Positions 51,297 to 58,804 of a stretch of 64,000 nucleotides of DNA are shown piece by piece (position 1 is the stretch's first letter; each line of letters begins with the position of its first letter). This DNA comes from Taibaiella sp. GTDB taxonomy: Bacteria > Bacteroidota > Bacteroidia > Chitinophagales > Chitinophagaceae. The notes under the pieces are model-generated. The model was given only the letters and a program-made list of their open reading frames with translations, was not told the DNA's origin and did no database searches. Made by a program: the position numbers and the translations under genes. The DNA is taken from contig JAHBTQ010000002.1 in the NCBI GenBank assembly GCA_019638495.1, forward strand, positions 806,001 to 870,000. The letters run 5' to 3'.

Positions 51297-51426
51297 TTTC
51301 TGTTAAAGATTTTATATAAACGATATTTCACTTTGCTTTTGGCACGATATGTGAATAGCATCCTATCACATGAAACACACACTACTTTTATCCTATTGTC
51401 ATGGTGAGCCTGTCGAACCACACACA

Positions 51427-51705
51427 CTACGCAGCATCAATTTTCACTCCCGTGGGTTCCGCTGGCGGCATCACCGCCGCCAGCAGTTTCCCCACATTCT
51501 CACTGTTGCCGCGCTTCAGCTCCATTATCCTCCTGTACGTGCTCTCAGCCAGCCCGGCAGCATCCGCCGCCTCCACATCGCTGCCAAATCCCTTCGCCCA
51601 CTTCTTTATCTCCTGCACCTGGTACTTTGTCAGCAACTTCCTCTTCCTAAACTTCTCCGGAACCACTCCCACACCCGTATTCACCATTTTTTCCGTAGTT
51701 TGCAT
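51427..51705 (-). CDS. Small HTH protein, first early gene (Cro/Cox-like position)
   Basis: 92 residues. The segment LTKYQVQEIKKWAKGFGSDV followed by EAADAAGLAESTYRRIMELK has a helix-turn-helix. It is divergent from the lipoprotein-repressor pair and lies where lambdoid phages encode Cro. It may repress the lysogenic promoter or act on early genes; the target sites are not proven. Confidence 0.65.
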   Translation of the reverse strand: MQTTEKMVNTGVGVVPEKFRKRKLLTKYQVQEIKKWAKGFGSDVEAADAAGLAESTYRRIMELKRGNSENVGKLLAAVMPPAEPTGVKIDAA

Positions 51706-51761
51706 TTTGTCGCGCTTTTATGCCTTTTTCGTGGCGTTTTCGCTATTGTGATGTAAAGGTA

Positions 51762-51803
51762 TGGAAACATAGTTGACTTTTGGAAACTTTTGGGATACTT
51801 TTT
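51762..51803. promoter_or_regulatory. Immunity operator and promoter region
   Basis: TGGAAAC occurs at 51762-51768 and 51781-51787 (19 bases apart). The second lies in TTTTGGAAACTT (51778-51789). For the plus strand, GTTG (51773-51776) and TACTTTTT (51796-51803) are spaced by 19, as in Bacteroidota promoters, so the operator sits between the boxes. The reverse complement of TTTTGGAAACTT is at 52343-52354. Confidence 0.5.
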
Positions 51804-51834
51804 TTAAATATTATTTATCATAACTCACAATTGT

Positions 51835-52335
51835 ATGAAGTACACTCTTTTAATTATTGTGCCGTTAATTCTTATTGCTTCTTGCAAACAGAAAAAAGTT
51901 GACAAAAAGGACCTTTCTAACTTAAACCTGAAGGAGAAAGTTCACTCGCTAAATGAGCCATTTGTTTTTAATGGATTTATGGTCACTGTTACTGCGAAAG
52001 AATTAATAAAGCCCAACAACTACACCTATTATTCATCTTGGATGAGAAGAGGTTGCAACTATCTGAAAGTGACGCTGCAGGCAAAGAACATTACACACGC
52101 ACCGGCAGTGGTAGGAGGCCCTTTAATGACAATGTCCAACCAACAAGGAGCATTTCTTTACAACGGTGTAGAACTGACCGGGAATAGCCACAGTTTAAGG
52201 GATGAAATAAATCCATTGGTAACCGAGTCATCAGAAATATTTTATGAATTGCCGTCAGATGTGCAAGGCAACTTTTTTATGTTCTTTCTAGATGATTCTA
52301 CAAAGCATACATTAGACCTAGGCCAGAACTATTAA
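51835..52335 (+). CDS. Prophage lipoprotein (DUF4352-like beta-sandwich)
   Basis: 166 residues with a signal peptide and lipobox LIASC|K. The mature part resembles DUF4352-type extracellular proteins: an early strand (VFNGFMVTVTAKELIK), YLKVTLQAKNITHAPA (the y..v.v...N.s..p pattern) and a late strand set. It is in an apparent two-gene unit with the repressor, so it is likely expressed in the lysogen. Base use is richer in A and T than in the late genes. A superinfection-exclusion or fitness role is inferred. Confidence 0.7.
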   Translation: MKYTLLIIVPLILIASCKQKKVDKKDLSNLNLKEKVHSLNEPFVFNGFMVTVTAKELIKPNNYTYYSSWMRRGCNYLKVTLQAKNITHAPAVVGGPLMTMSNQQGAFLYNGVELTGNSHSLRDEINPLVTESSEIFYELPSDVQGNFFMFFLDDSTKHTLDLGQNY

Positions 52336-52342
52336 GTAAACA

Positions 52343-52354
52343 AAGTTTCCAAAA
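52343..52354. promoter_or_regulatory. Operator-like inverted copy at repressor start
   Basis: AAGTTTCCAAAA is the exact reverse complement of TTTTGGAAACTT at 51778-51789. It ends on the A of the repressor ATG, so a protein bound here could block the repressor's translation start region or a local promoter. Confidence 0.5.
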
Positions 52355-52887
52355 TGGCTCAACCACTACTACTAACGATCTTCGACGAATTGCTATACCG
52401 CAAAAAAGTGACCAGTCAATCAGATATGGCCACCAAACTCGATGTAACAAAGGGGTACATAAGCAAACTATTAAAGTCCGGTGACACACTTCCACCATCT
52501 GTTCGCATCAAACTGGAAAAGGAATTCGGGATATCAGAAGAGTACCTTTCCTCCAACGGCACCCAGGGCACCATCTTCCCGGAAAAAGCACCCGTAAGAG
52601 AATACAATATGCAAGACCCTGTTCCACAATTCGTTAACGAACCACTTAACGAACCCGCCACAAACTTTGGCACGAAAAGTGCATCAGGTAGTGCTCACCA
52701 AAACGATATACGTACTATGGAAAATCAAATGCTCATCCAGCTCGCAGCCTCCCAGCAGCAAACCATCTCCAGCCTTCAGGAAGGCAACCGGGAGCTACAG
52801 CAGGCCCTTCTGGACTTCCTCAAAAAAATGTCCACCCCCAGCATCAACTACAAGAAACCCAAACAACACACCACCACCGGTAAATAA
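52354..52887 (+). CDS. XRE-type phage repressor (CI-like)
   Basis: 177 residues. N-terminal HTH (about 10-50: SQSDMATKLDVTKGYISKLL, like the XRE family), a linker, and a C-terminal helix (QQTISSLQEGNRELQQALLD) likely to dimerise or oligomerise. No peptidase residues for SOS self-cleavage are visible, so induction may be different from lambda. The gene lies by the right attachment site and ends at a strong terminator. Confidence 0.75.
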   Translation: MAQPLLLTIFDELLYRKKVTSQSDMATKLDVTKGYISKLLKSGDTLPPSVRIKLEKEFGISEEYLSSNGTQGTIFPEKAPVREYNMQDPVPQFVNEPLNEPATNFGTKSASGSAHQNDIRTMENQMLIQLAASQQQTISSLQEGNRELQQALLDFLKKMSTPSINYKKPKQHTTTGK

Positions 52888-52918
52888 AAAAAGGCTGCAC
52901 CCCGCGCAGCCTTTTTCT
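52886..52918 (+). terminator. Intrinsic terminator after repressor
   Basis: AAAAAGGCTGC pairs with GCAGCCTTTTT (11 bp) around loop ACCCCGC, with a T-rich run after it. It starts at the repressor stop codon. Confidence 0.9.
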
Positions 52919-52926
52919 TTCGCATC

Positions 52927-52951
52927 AAATCCTGACCAAAATCCTGACCAA
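52927..52951. repeat. Right copy of 25-bp direct repeat, probable integrase arm site
   Basis: Identical to 814-838 and in the same orientation. It lies 45 bp inside attR. It has the same two tandem ATCCTGACCAA-like units. Confidence 0.6.
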
Positions 52952-52995
52952 AATATGAACAACCCATATTTCACAGGTCTTCCAGCCCGTTTAAA

Positions 52996-53009
52996 GTAGC
53001 CTCGTCAGG
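52996..53009. other. attR core (within tRNA-Arg 3' end)
   Basis: GTAGCCTCGTCAGG, identical to 675-688. It covers the 3' acceptor strand and the last T-stem bases of the tRNA, so the tRNA stays intact on this side. Confidence 0.85.
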
Positions 53010-53068
53010 AATCGAACCTGAATCTGGAGCTTCGGAAACTCTTATACTATCCATTGTACTACGAGGCC
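52997..53068 (-). tRNA. tRNA-Arg (CCG)
   Basis: On the minus strand the acceptor GGCCTCG pairs with CGAGGCT (one G-U). The anticodon loop is TTCCGAA with anticodon CCG, and the T arm is TCAGG TTCGATT CCTGA. CCA is not encoded. It is the chromosomal target of the prophage and probably of an earlier element. Confidence 0.92.
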
Positions 53069-53116
53069 GCTACAGGGCGCAAAAGTAAAGGATAAACCAA
53101 TACACTGACAACAAAA

Positions 53117-53737
53117 TCAACGGTAGTCTTCCACCGTAAGGCGCTCCTGGCAGAAATAGTATTCGCGAGGGTCATTTGAGGCAACTACTACCAATCTGCC
53201 AGCCGCATATGTGTCCATCCAACTGCGATATTGGCCTACCCCAGCCTCATCGAGGTTTGCACACGGCTCATCCAGAAGTAATACGGGCGTATCGGAAAAA
53301 ATAGCCTGGATCAACTTTACCCGCTGCTTCATACCCGACGAATAATCATAGATCGGCTTTTTTGCAGCAGCCTGCAACCCAGCTATTTCAATTAGCTTTT
53401 GCGTTGAAAGACCTCGTAGAGGCGACTTAAAAGAGAAATGAAAATCAAGGAATTCGGTGAGCGTATATTCTTCAACTATTTCCTGACCCGGCGCGCAAAA
53501 ACTTATGTTCCTAAAAACCTCTGCTGCGTCAATCTCCTTGCCACCTTCTGCTTTGAAACTTACGTTTCCGATTGACGGAGACTGCATGCCGGCGATGATC
53601 CTCAGTAGAGTCGACTTGCCGCTGCCATTTGCTCCCAGCAGCGCATAGGCTCCAGGCGAAGTGAATATATAGTCCAGCCCCTTAAAAACCGTATGCCGCT
53701 GAAAACGCTTGCCAACGCCGTGCAGGGAAATCTCCAT
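53117..53737 (-). CDS. ABC transporter ATP-binding protein
   Basis: From the ATG at 53737 the product has 206 residues. Walker A is GANGSGKST (about 36-44), signature YSSGMKQRVK (about 135), Walker B PVLLLDEPCANLDEAG (about 155) and the switch region VVVASNDP, with Asn in place of the usual His. It is short for an ABC ATPase, like CcmA-type subunits. The partner permease is not in the window. This is the first chromosomal gene beyond the tRNA. Confidence 0.88.
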   Translation of the reverse strand: MEISLHGVGKRFQRHTVFKGLDYIFTSPGAYALLGANGSGKSTLLRIIAGMQSPSIGNVSFKAEGGKEIDAAEVFRNISFCAPGQEIVEEYTLTEFLDFHFSFKSPLRGLSTQKLIEIAGLQAAAKKPIYDYSSGMKQRVKLIQAIFSDTPVLLLDEPCANLDEAGVGQYRSWMDTYAAGRLVVVASNDPREYYFCQERLTVEDYR

Positions 53738-53802
53738 TACGCTCAAAAGTAGGTTGAAATTGTGTAGATTATTTCAAATCACGTATATTTCAGCTTTATC
53801 GC

Positions 53803-54243
53803 ATGAATAAGCTTCTTAACTCGTTTACCTCATTTACACGTTCAGAGCGTGTGGGGCTACTTGTATTGGCTTTTCTTCTTGTGATATTGCTCGTAGTCCG
53901 CACAACTATGAGTCTTTGGGTGCACCCCATTCAAGATAAGGCGAAAGAAGAACGCCTGGTAAGAGCGTGGGAGCAGTACAAGAAGGATCATAGTGTAGCC
54001 GAAGGGGAAATTGTCCCATCCTACCCCGATAGTCTTGACCTCAATACTGCTGACTCAGAAGCACTAGTATCGCTGAAAGGGATTGGTCCCGTAACTGCGC
54101 ATAACATCATTAGCCGGAGGAAAGAAAAGGGCCCATTCACCAATTTCGATCAGTTACGCGAAACAGGATCATTTCCTGAAGCGGTATTTACCGCGCTGAA
54201 AACGAAATTGTTTATCGACACATCTCGATTAACCCGAAACTAA
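53803..54243 (+). CDS. Helix-hairpin-helix DNA-binding protein (ComEA-like)
   Basis: 146 residues. One N-terminal TM helix (GLLVLAFLLVILLVV), then a C-terminal HhH domain: LDLNTADSEALVSLKGIGPV followed by KEKGPFTNFDQLRETG. This is the ComEA/T2SK-type fold of membrane-anchored DNA-binding proteins. It is convergent with hisS, overlapping its end by four bases. Confidence 0.85.
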   Translation: MNKLLNSFTSFTRSERVGLLVLAFLLVILLVVRTTMSLWVHPIQDKAKEERLVRAWEQYKKDHSVAEGEIVPSYPDSLDLNTADSEALVSLKGIGPVTAHNIISRRKEKGPFTNFDQLRETGSFPEAVFTALKTKLFIDTSRLTRN

Positions 54244-55631
54244 TTCTCCGAAAGCATACTAACGGCTGATGCCACATCAATTAATTGCTGCACTCCGGTC
54301 ATAAAGTTCTTTAGGCCTACTTTACCCGCTGCGCGCTCATCGTCGCCCGGCAGCATCACAAACTCAAATCCCCTCTTGTTGGCATACTTCATTTGCTTGT
54401 CAAATTTCGCTGCCTCAGGATATATCTCTGCAGCTACACCTTGCTCGCGTAATTGACGAAGAATACCAAGGCCATACTTTTCGTTTTCACCGCCAAAGTT
54501 CACGATCATTACCCTCGCTCCGGTGGCCAACTGTGCAGGAAAGGCATTGAGTTCTTCAAGCACATCATAAATACGGTCTATGCCAAACGAAATGCCTACA
54601 CCGGAAAGCCCCTTGAGACCGAATAATCCCGTGAGATCATCATATCTACCGCCACCACCTATACTCCCCATTTTCACATCTGGGTGACTGCACACTACCT
54701 CCACAATCACGCCCGTATAATAGTTTAAGCCGCGAGCAAGGCTAATATCGACGCTTATATTTGCAGCATCACCACCTCTTACGCCCTCGTAATATGCCAG
54801 GGTATCTCTCAGTTCCTTTATACCTGCCATCCCGATTTCGCTGTTTGCCATCAGTCGCTCATAGGCATCCAGCTTTTCAGAATTTGTACCATTCTCCATG
54901 ATCGCCATTTCCAACTGGCCGATAGCTTTTGCGTCTATACCGCGCTGTTCCAGCTCAGCGGTAACACCGGTCCAGCCTATCTTGTCCAGCTTATCGAGCG
55001 CAACAGTGATCTCCATCATCTTCTCAGGGTAACCACACATTACAGCCAGTCCTTGTAGCAGCTTTCGGCTATTTATCTTTATCACAACCGGCAAACCAAG
55101 TCTCTGAAAGGCAAGGTCATAGATACCCAAAAGCTCTGCTTCGTTCAGCAGAGAAGTGCTACCAACTACGTCTGCATCGCACTGCCAAAATTCGCGATAC
55201 CGGCCCTTTTGAGGACGGTCAGCCCGCCATACAGGCTGCATCTGGTAACGACGAAACGGAAATGCTAATTCATTCTGATGCATAACTACATACCTCGCAA
55301 ACGGAATAGTAAGGTCGTACCTCAATGCACGTTCCGTAACTACAGGAGATGTATATGCCCTGTCCAGCATTGTTTGCCACTCGGCATTCAGCTTGTCTTT
55401 GTCCTTTTCATTTTTTTCGTGCAGCCCATTGTTCAATACCTTGAATATCAGGCGATCACCCTCTTCACCGTACTTACCGGTTAAGGTTACCAGGTTTTCC
55501 ATTGCCGGCGTCTCCAGCGGCTGAAATCCATACAGCTCAAAAATTGTCCGCAACACGCCAAAAATGTACTGGCGTTTGCGCACTACCTCGGGTGAAAAAT
55601 CACGTGTTCCTTGTGGTATAGATGGTTTCAT
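54240..55631 (-). CDS. hisS: Histidyl-tRNA synthetase
   Basis: 463 residues, a class II synthetase of usual length. Motif 2 region: RADRPQKGRYREFWQCDADV. His-A loop region: LARGLNYYTG. Motif 3: GGGGRYDDLTGLFG and GVGISFGIDRIYDVL. A C-terminal anticodon-binding domain (about 365-455) follows. It charges tRNA-His. It lies 11 bases downstream of the phosphatase gene, so they may be co-transcribed. Confidence 0.97.
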   Translation of the reverse strand: MKPSIPQGTRDFSPEVVRKRQYIFGVLRTIFELYGFQPLETPAMENLVTLTGKYGEEGDRLIFKVLNNGLHEKNEKDKDKLNAEWQTMLDRAYTSPVVTERALRYDLTIPFARYVVMHQNELAFPFRRYQMQPVWRADRPQKGRYREFWQCDADVVGSTSLLNEAELLGIYDLAFQRLGLPVVIKINSRKLLQGLAVMCGYPEKMMEITVALDKLDKIGWTGVTAELEQRGIDAKAIGQLEMAIMENGTNSEKLDAYERLMANSEIGMAGIKELRDTLAYYEGVRGGDAANISVDISLARGLNYYTGVIVEVVCSHPDVKMGSIGGGGRYDDLTGLFGLKGLSGVGISFGIDRIYDVLEELNAFPAQLATGARVMIVNFGGENEKYGLGILRQLREQGVAAEIYPEAAKFDKQMKYANKRGFEFVMLPGDDERAAGKVGLKNFMTGVQQLIDVASAVSMLSEN

Positions 55632-55642
55632 TAATAGTTTGG

Positions 55643-56104
55643 TTATTTGTTGCCGTATTTACTCAAAATCTTTTCGCAGGTTGCATTTATCATGTCATAG
55701 ACCGGCTCGTAGCCATCCTCGTTACCGTACCAGGGGTCAGGTACAGAGGCATTAGCACCGGGCTCCAGCTCGTTCAGAAAATAGTCTACTTTTCTCATAT
55801 CTGCATGGCCACCACCAATACGATTTATTTCCAGGTATACATCCCCGGCCATTGCATATATTTTGTCATAGCTCTCAAAGTCTGAGGCAACAAATTTTCG
55901 CGCGCGCTGGTCTGAAATATCAATTCCATTGGCCTTGCAAATGGCCTGTGAGTGCCTGTGAGGCGCCTCGCCTGTATGGTAAGAATTAGTTCCTGCCGAA
56001 TCAATTATCCAGTCAAGTCCGGCTGCATTCGCCTTATGTTGCATTACTCCTTCCGCTATCGGTGACCGGCATATATTTCCCAGGCACACCATCAAAATTC
56101 GCAT
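55643..56104 (-). CDS. Low-molecular-weight protein-tyrosine phosphatase
   Basis: 153 residues. The P-loop CLGNICRSPIAEGVM (catalytic Cys7, Arg13) and the acid loop VPDPWYGNEDG (Asp about 119) are intact. It would remove phosphate from tyrosine residues or related phosphate esters. A divergent YrdC-family gene starts 84 bases upstream. Confidence 0.93.
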   Translation of the reverse strand: MRILMVCLGNICRSPIAEGVMQHKANAAGLDWIIDSAGTNSYHTGEAPHRHSQAICKANGIDISDQRARKFVASDFESYDKIYAMAGDVYLEINRIGGGHADMRKVDYFLNELEPGANASVPDPWYGNEDGYEPVYDMINATCEKILSKYGNK

Positions 56105-56187
56105 GGCGCAAAGCTAATGGGTTTTTAGGCTCGTTGCATGTTCCGGGTCGGTTGTGGTCATGCGCCTTTATTATTGTAACTTTATGT

Positions 56188-56805
56188 ATGCTTCTGGAGA
56201 TTCACCCGGACAATCCTCAACCAAGACATATAAACACGGTAGTAGAAACATTGCGCAAAGGCGGTGTGATCATCTACCCTACTGACACCATCTACGGGCT
56301 CGGCTGCGACATTTATAATACAGCAGCGGTTGAGCGCATTGCCCGTATCAAGAAGATTGATCCTAAGAAAGCACAGTTCTCTTTTATCTGCGCCGACCTT
56401 AGTCACCTTAGCGACTACGCACAAAGTGTCCCAACGCCCATTTTCCGGCTGCTAAAAGCTGCACTGCCCGGGCCATACACTTTTATACTGGGTGCCAGCC
56501 GGCAGGTGCCCAAGCTGCTGAAGACAAAGAAAGACACTGTAGGTATCCGTGTGCCGGACAATAAGATATGTATGGACATTGTAAGGGAATTAGGGCACCC
56601 TTTGATGAGCGCTTCATTACCTATGGACGGAGATGTAGAGTACTTTACAGATCCAGAGGTGATGTACGAGGAGTTTGGCAAACTAGTAGACATAGTAATA
56701 GATGGCGGCCCGGGTCACCTGCTGGCATCCACGGTCATTGATTGCACCGGAGGCGCCGCCGAGCTGATACGCGAAGGTGCAGGGCCCTGGGAGCATTTGC
56801 TTTAA
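56188..56805 (+). CDS. Sua5/YciO/YrdC-family L-threonylcarbamoyladenylate synthase
   Basis: The ATG at 56188 gives 205 residues. An earlier in-frame start at 56062 would overlap the divergent phosphatase gene and is rejected. Family motifs are GGVIIYPTDTIYGLGCD (about 26-42), KKDTVGIRVPDN, and the SLPMDGD/STVIDCTGG region. It makes the threonylcarbamoyl-AMP used for t6A37 modification of tRNAs, or is a close paralogue. Confidence 0.88.
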   Translation: MLLEIHPDNPQPRHINTVVETLRKGGVIIYPTDTIYGLGCDIYNTAAVERIARIKKIDPKKAQFSFICADLSHLSDYAQSVPTPIFRLLKAALPGPYTFILGASRQVPKLLKTKKDTVGIRVPDNKICMDIVRELGHPLMSASLPMDGDVEYFTDPEVMYEEFGKLVDIVIDGGPGHLLASTVIDCTGGAAELIREGAGPWEHLL

Positions 56806-56847
56806 GGCCCACTCTCAATTCGTATTTTTGCAGCAAACCAAATACAC

Positions 56848-57696
56848 ATGATAGCATATTTAGGTACCGGACTTCTCGGCTCAGGATTTGTAAGAGCGTT
56901 ATTGACTAAGGGAAATGAAGTAAATACCTGGAACAGGACATTTCCGAAAGCAGTAGCATTGGAGCAGTACGGCGCAAAAGCTTACGCCGATGTGAAAGAA
57001 GCCATAGCCGGCGCGGAGCGTATTCATCTTACGCTCAAGGACGATGCAAGTGTAGATGAAGTACTGGCAAATGCTGCTGAAGCTATAGCTGTCGGCACGT
57101 TTATCATAGACCACACTACAACATCTGTAGCAGGCGCTAAAAGCCGCACAAAATACTGGGGCGAAAAAGGGATCAACTATAGTCATGCTCCGGTCTTTAT
57201 GGGGCCGATAAACTCGCTGGAGAGTACAGGTTATATGCTAGTCTCCGGCAACCAGTCTATTATCAATACCATACTTCCGTGGATAGAACCTATGACCGGA
57301 AAAGTGATCAACTTTGGGGAAGAAACAGGTCGTGCAGCGGGAATGAAACTAGCCGGGAATCACTTCCTTATTGGTTTTACTGCAACAATATCAGATACAT
57401 TGGGCCTTATGAAGGCAATGGACATCCCGGCGGAAAACCTGGCCTCTTTGTTCGACCAATGGAATCCTGGTTCTATGCTGCCCGGAAGATTGAAAAGAAT
57501 GATGGCAGGTAAATTTGACGAGCCATCATGGGAACTCGCAATGTCCAGGAAAGACGCAGGACTGATGCTGCGAGAAGCTGAAATTGCCGGAAAACAACTG
57601 GTTGTGTTACCTTCCATTGCCGCCGAGATGGATAAGTGGATTGACAACGGACACGCAAATAGCGACTGGACAGTAATTGCGAAAGACAATCTTTAA
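56848..57696 (+). CDS. NAD(P)-dependent 3-hydroxyisobutyrate dehydrogenase-like enzyme
   Basis: 282 residues. A Rossmann start (AYLGTGLLGSGFVRALL) and the second half typical of beta-hydroxyacid dehydrogenases: the segment SHAPVFMGPINSLESTGYML where the family has the substrate motif, and a Lys in GMKLAGNHFLIG (about residue 170) matching the catalytic Lys. The substrate is unknown; the glyoxylate reductase/GLYR branch is possible. It abuts the convergent Fur-family gene. Confidence 0.85.
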   Translation: MIAYLGTGLLGSGFVRALLTKGNEVNTWNRTFPKAVALEQYGAKAYADVKEAIAGAERIHLTLKDDASVDEVLANAAEAIAVGTFIIDHTTTSVAGAKSRTKYWGEKGINYSHAPVFMGPINSLESTGYMLVSGNQSIINTILPWIEPMTGKVINFGEETGRAAGMKLAGNHFLIGFTATISDTLGLMKAMDIPAENLASLFDQWNPGSMLPGRLKRMMAGKFDEPSWELAMSRKDAGLMLREAEIAGKQLVVLPSIAAEMDKWIDNGHANSDWTVIAKDNL

Positions 57697-58104
57697 CTAA
57701 GAGCAATTTTTACATAAACCATGAACCAGCATGTTAATGCCGGTTATGGTAAATCCATCCGGTAACTTGATGACTGGTGTATGAGTATGCTCCAGGCAGA
57801 ATACCTTCTGGCAACGTGTGCAGTTGAAATGCACGTGCTCCTCAGTATGCGCAGTATCAGGGCAGTCGTGACGGCAAACTGCAAAGCGTGTTACCCCATC
57901 GGGACCTACTACTCTGTGGACAATACCTAATTCCTCGAAGTCCTTTAGCGCACGGTACAATGTAATTCTGTCTACTTTACCAAACGTCGACTCAAGGTCA
58001 CTCTGCGAAAGTGCTTCATCCGTACCAGAAAGCTGCTGCAGTACCTTGGTGCGCACAGGTGTCACTTTCAGCCCCTTTTCACGTATGGTACTTGCTACAT
58101 TCAT
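57697..58104 (-). CDS. Fur-family metal-responsive repressor
   Basis: From the ATG at 58104 the product has 135 residues. Winged helix: VTPVRTKVLQQL, then DRITLYRALKDFEELGIVHR. Zinc-site residues: HFNCTRCQKVFCLEHTHTP and the final CKNC. It is most like Zur/Fur of Bacteroidota. Two GCAAC-N3-GTTGC palindromes lie between it and the divergent MerC-like gene, so it probably controls both. Confidence 0.88.
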   Translation of the reverse strand: MNVASTIREKGLKVTPVRTKVLQQLSGTDEALSQSDLESTFGKVDRITLYRALKDFEELGIVHRVVGPDGVTRFAVCRHDCPDTAHTEEHVHFNCTRCQKVFCLEHTHTPVIKLPDGFTITGINMLVHGLCKNCS

Positions 58105-58130
58105 TGCTTTGCAAATATAGACCATTAAAC

Positions 58131-58179
58131 GCAACGTTGTTGCATTTAGCAAAATAGACTACATTTGCAACATTGTTGC
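58131..58179. promoter_or_regulatory. Two Fur/Zur-type operators in a divergent promoter
   Basis: GCAACGTTGTTGC (58131-58143) and GCAACATTGTTGC (58167-58179) are near-identical 13-bp palindromes, each within a longer AAACGCAAC...GTTGCATTT-type repeat. They lie symmetrically between the two divergent genes. Confidence 0.7.
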
Positions 58180-58188
58180 GTTTATAGT

Positions 58189-58599
58189 TTGGCACATTCA
58201 CATAAATATACGGCCGGGGCAGACAAGGTTGGCATTATTAGTGCTATCGTTTGTGCCATACATTGTATGATCGTGCCACTCTTATTCTTATTTACCTATT
58301 CCTTTCGGCAGGCACACAGTCGCGACGCACATGGTTTGTTGCCAACTTGGTGGGAATCACTTGACTATTTGTTCCTGGCAATCGGGTTTTATGCTGTTTA
58401 TCACGCATCACAGCACGCTGCACGCAGATCAGTAAAAATTGCTCTCTGGATGTTTTGGCTCTTCCTTGGCACGTCGGTGATATTTCAGGAAAAATTACAT
58501 TGGCTATCCTATGTTGCCTCAATTGGACTCATAGTCACACATTTCCTCAATATCAGGCTACACACTCGGACAAAAAGGAAGAATCATTATCACAATTAG
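58189..58599 (+). CDS. MerC-like inner membrane protein
   Basis: The TTG at 58189 gives 136 residues; the first ATG would remove the metal motif, and an earlier TTG (58165) lies on the operator. Four TM helices are likely; the first carries CAIHC (Cys-x-x-x-Cys), the metal site of MerC-family proteins, and a His-rich C terminus ends the protein. It is divergent from the Fur-family regulator and may move a metal, perhaps zinc. Confidence 0.72.
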   Translation: MAHSHKYTAGADKVGIISAIVCAIHCMIVPLLFLFTYSFRQAHSRDAHGLLPTWWESLDYLFLAIGFYAVYHASQHAARRSVKIALWMFWLFLGTSVIFQEKLHWLSYVASIGLIVTHFLNIRLHTRTKRKNHYHN

Positions 58600-58770
58600 C
58601 ATTCTGTCGTTAATGAAGGGTTAATGAAAAATGATTCATTTGACGTTAATTACCCTAATATGGCGCCTTTTGTTCAATATTTTGTGAAAAAAGGTGAATA
58701 TTTATTGCGATTTTACATTATACAAATATATAGTTTGAAAAAACCCCTTAAATAACTTCACAATATCCAT

Positions 58771-58778
58771 TACTTTTG
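58771..58778 (+). promoter_or_regulatory. Candidate -7 promoter box
   Basis: TACTTTTG fits TAnnTTTG and lies 27 bases before the start of the dehydrogenase gene. No good -33 box was found. The 205-base gap also holds AT-rich text. Confidence 0.5.
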
Positions 58779-58804
58779 TCAGTGTATTTTATCCCATATT
58801 TTAA

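Larger units (their letters stand above)
675..53009. mobile_element. Integrated temperate phage (lambda-type head, Mu-type contractile tail)
   Basis: The element is bounded by a 14-bp direct repeat, GTAGCCTCGTCAGG, at 675-688 and 52996-53009. The right copy is the 3' end of a tRNA-Arg gene. Inside lie a tyrosine integrase at the left end, a repressor region at the right end, terminase, portal, protease, capsid, sheath, tube, tape measure, baseplate and lysis genes. Nearly all genes run on the minus strand from right to left. No transposase of the Mu type was seen, so the Mu resemblance is limited to the tail. All expected module classes are present, so the prophage may be functional; the one clearly damaged gene is the repeat protein near 49 kb. 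Confidence 0.95.

Noticed and set aside
56062-56187. Longer N terminus of the YrdC-family gene
   Set aside because: It would overlap the start of the divergent phosphatase gene, and the added residues do not match the family; ATG at 56188 fits.
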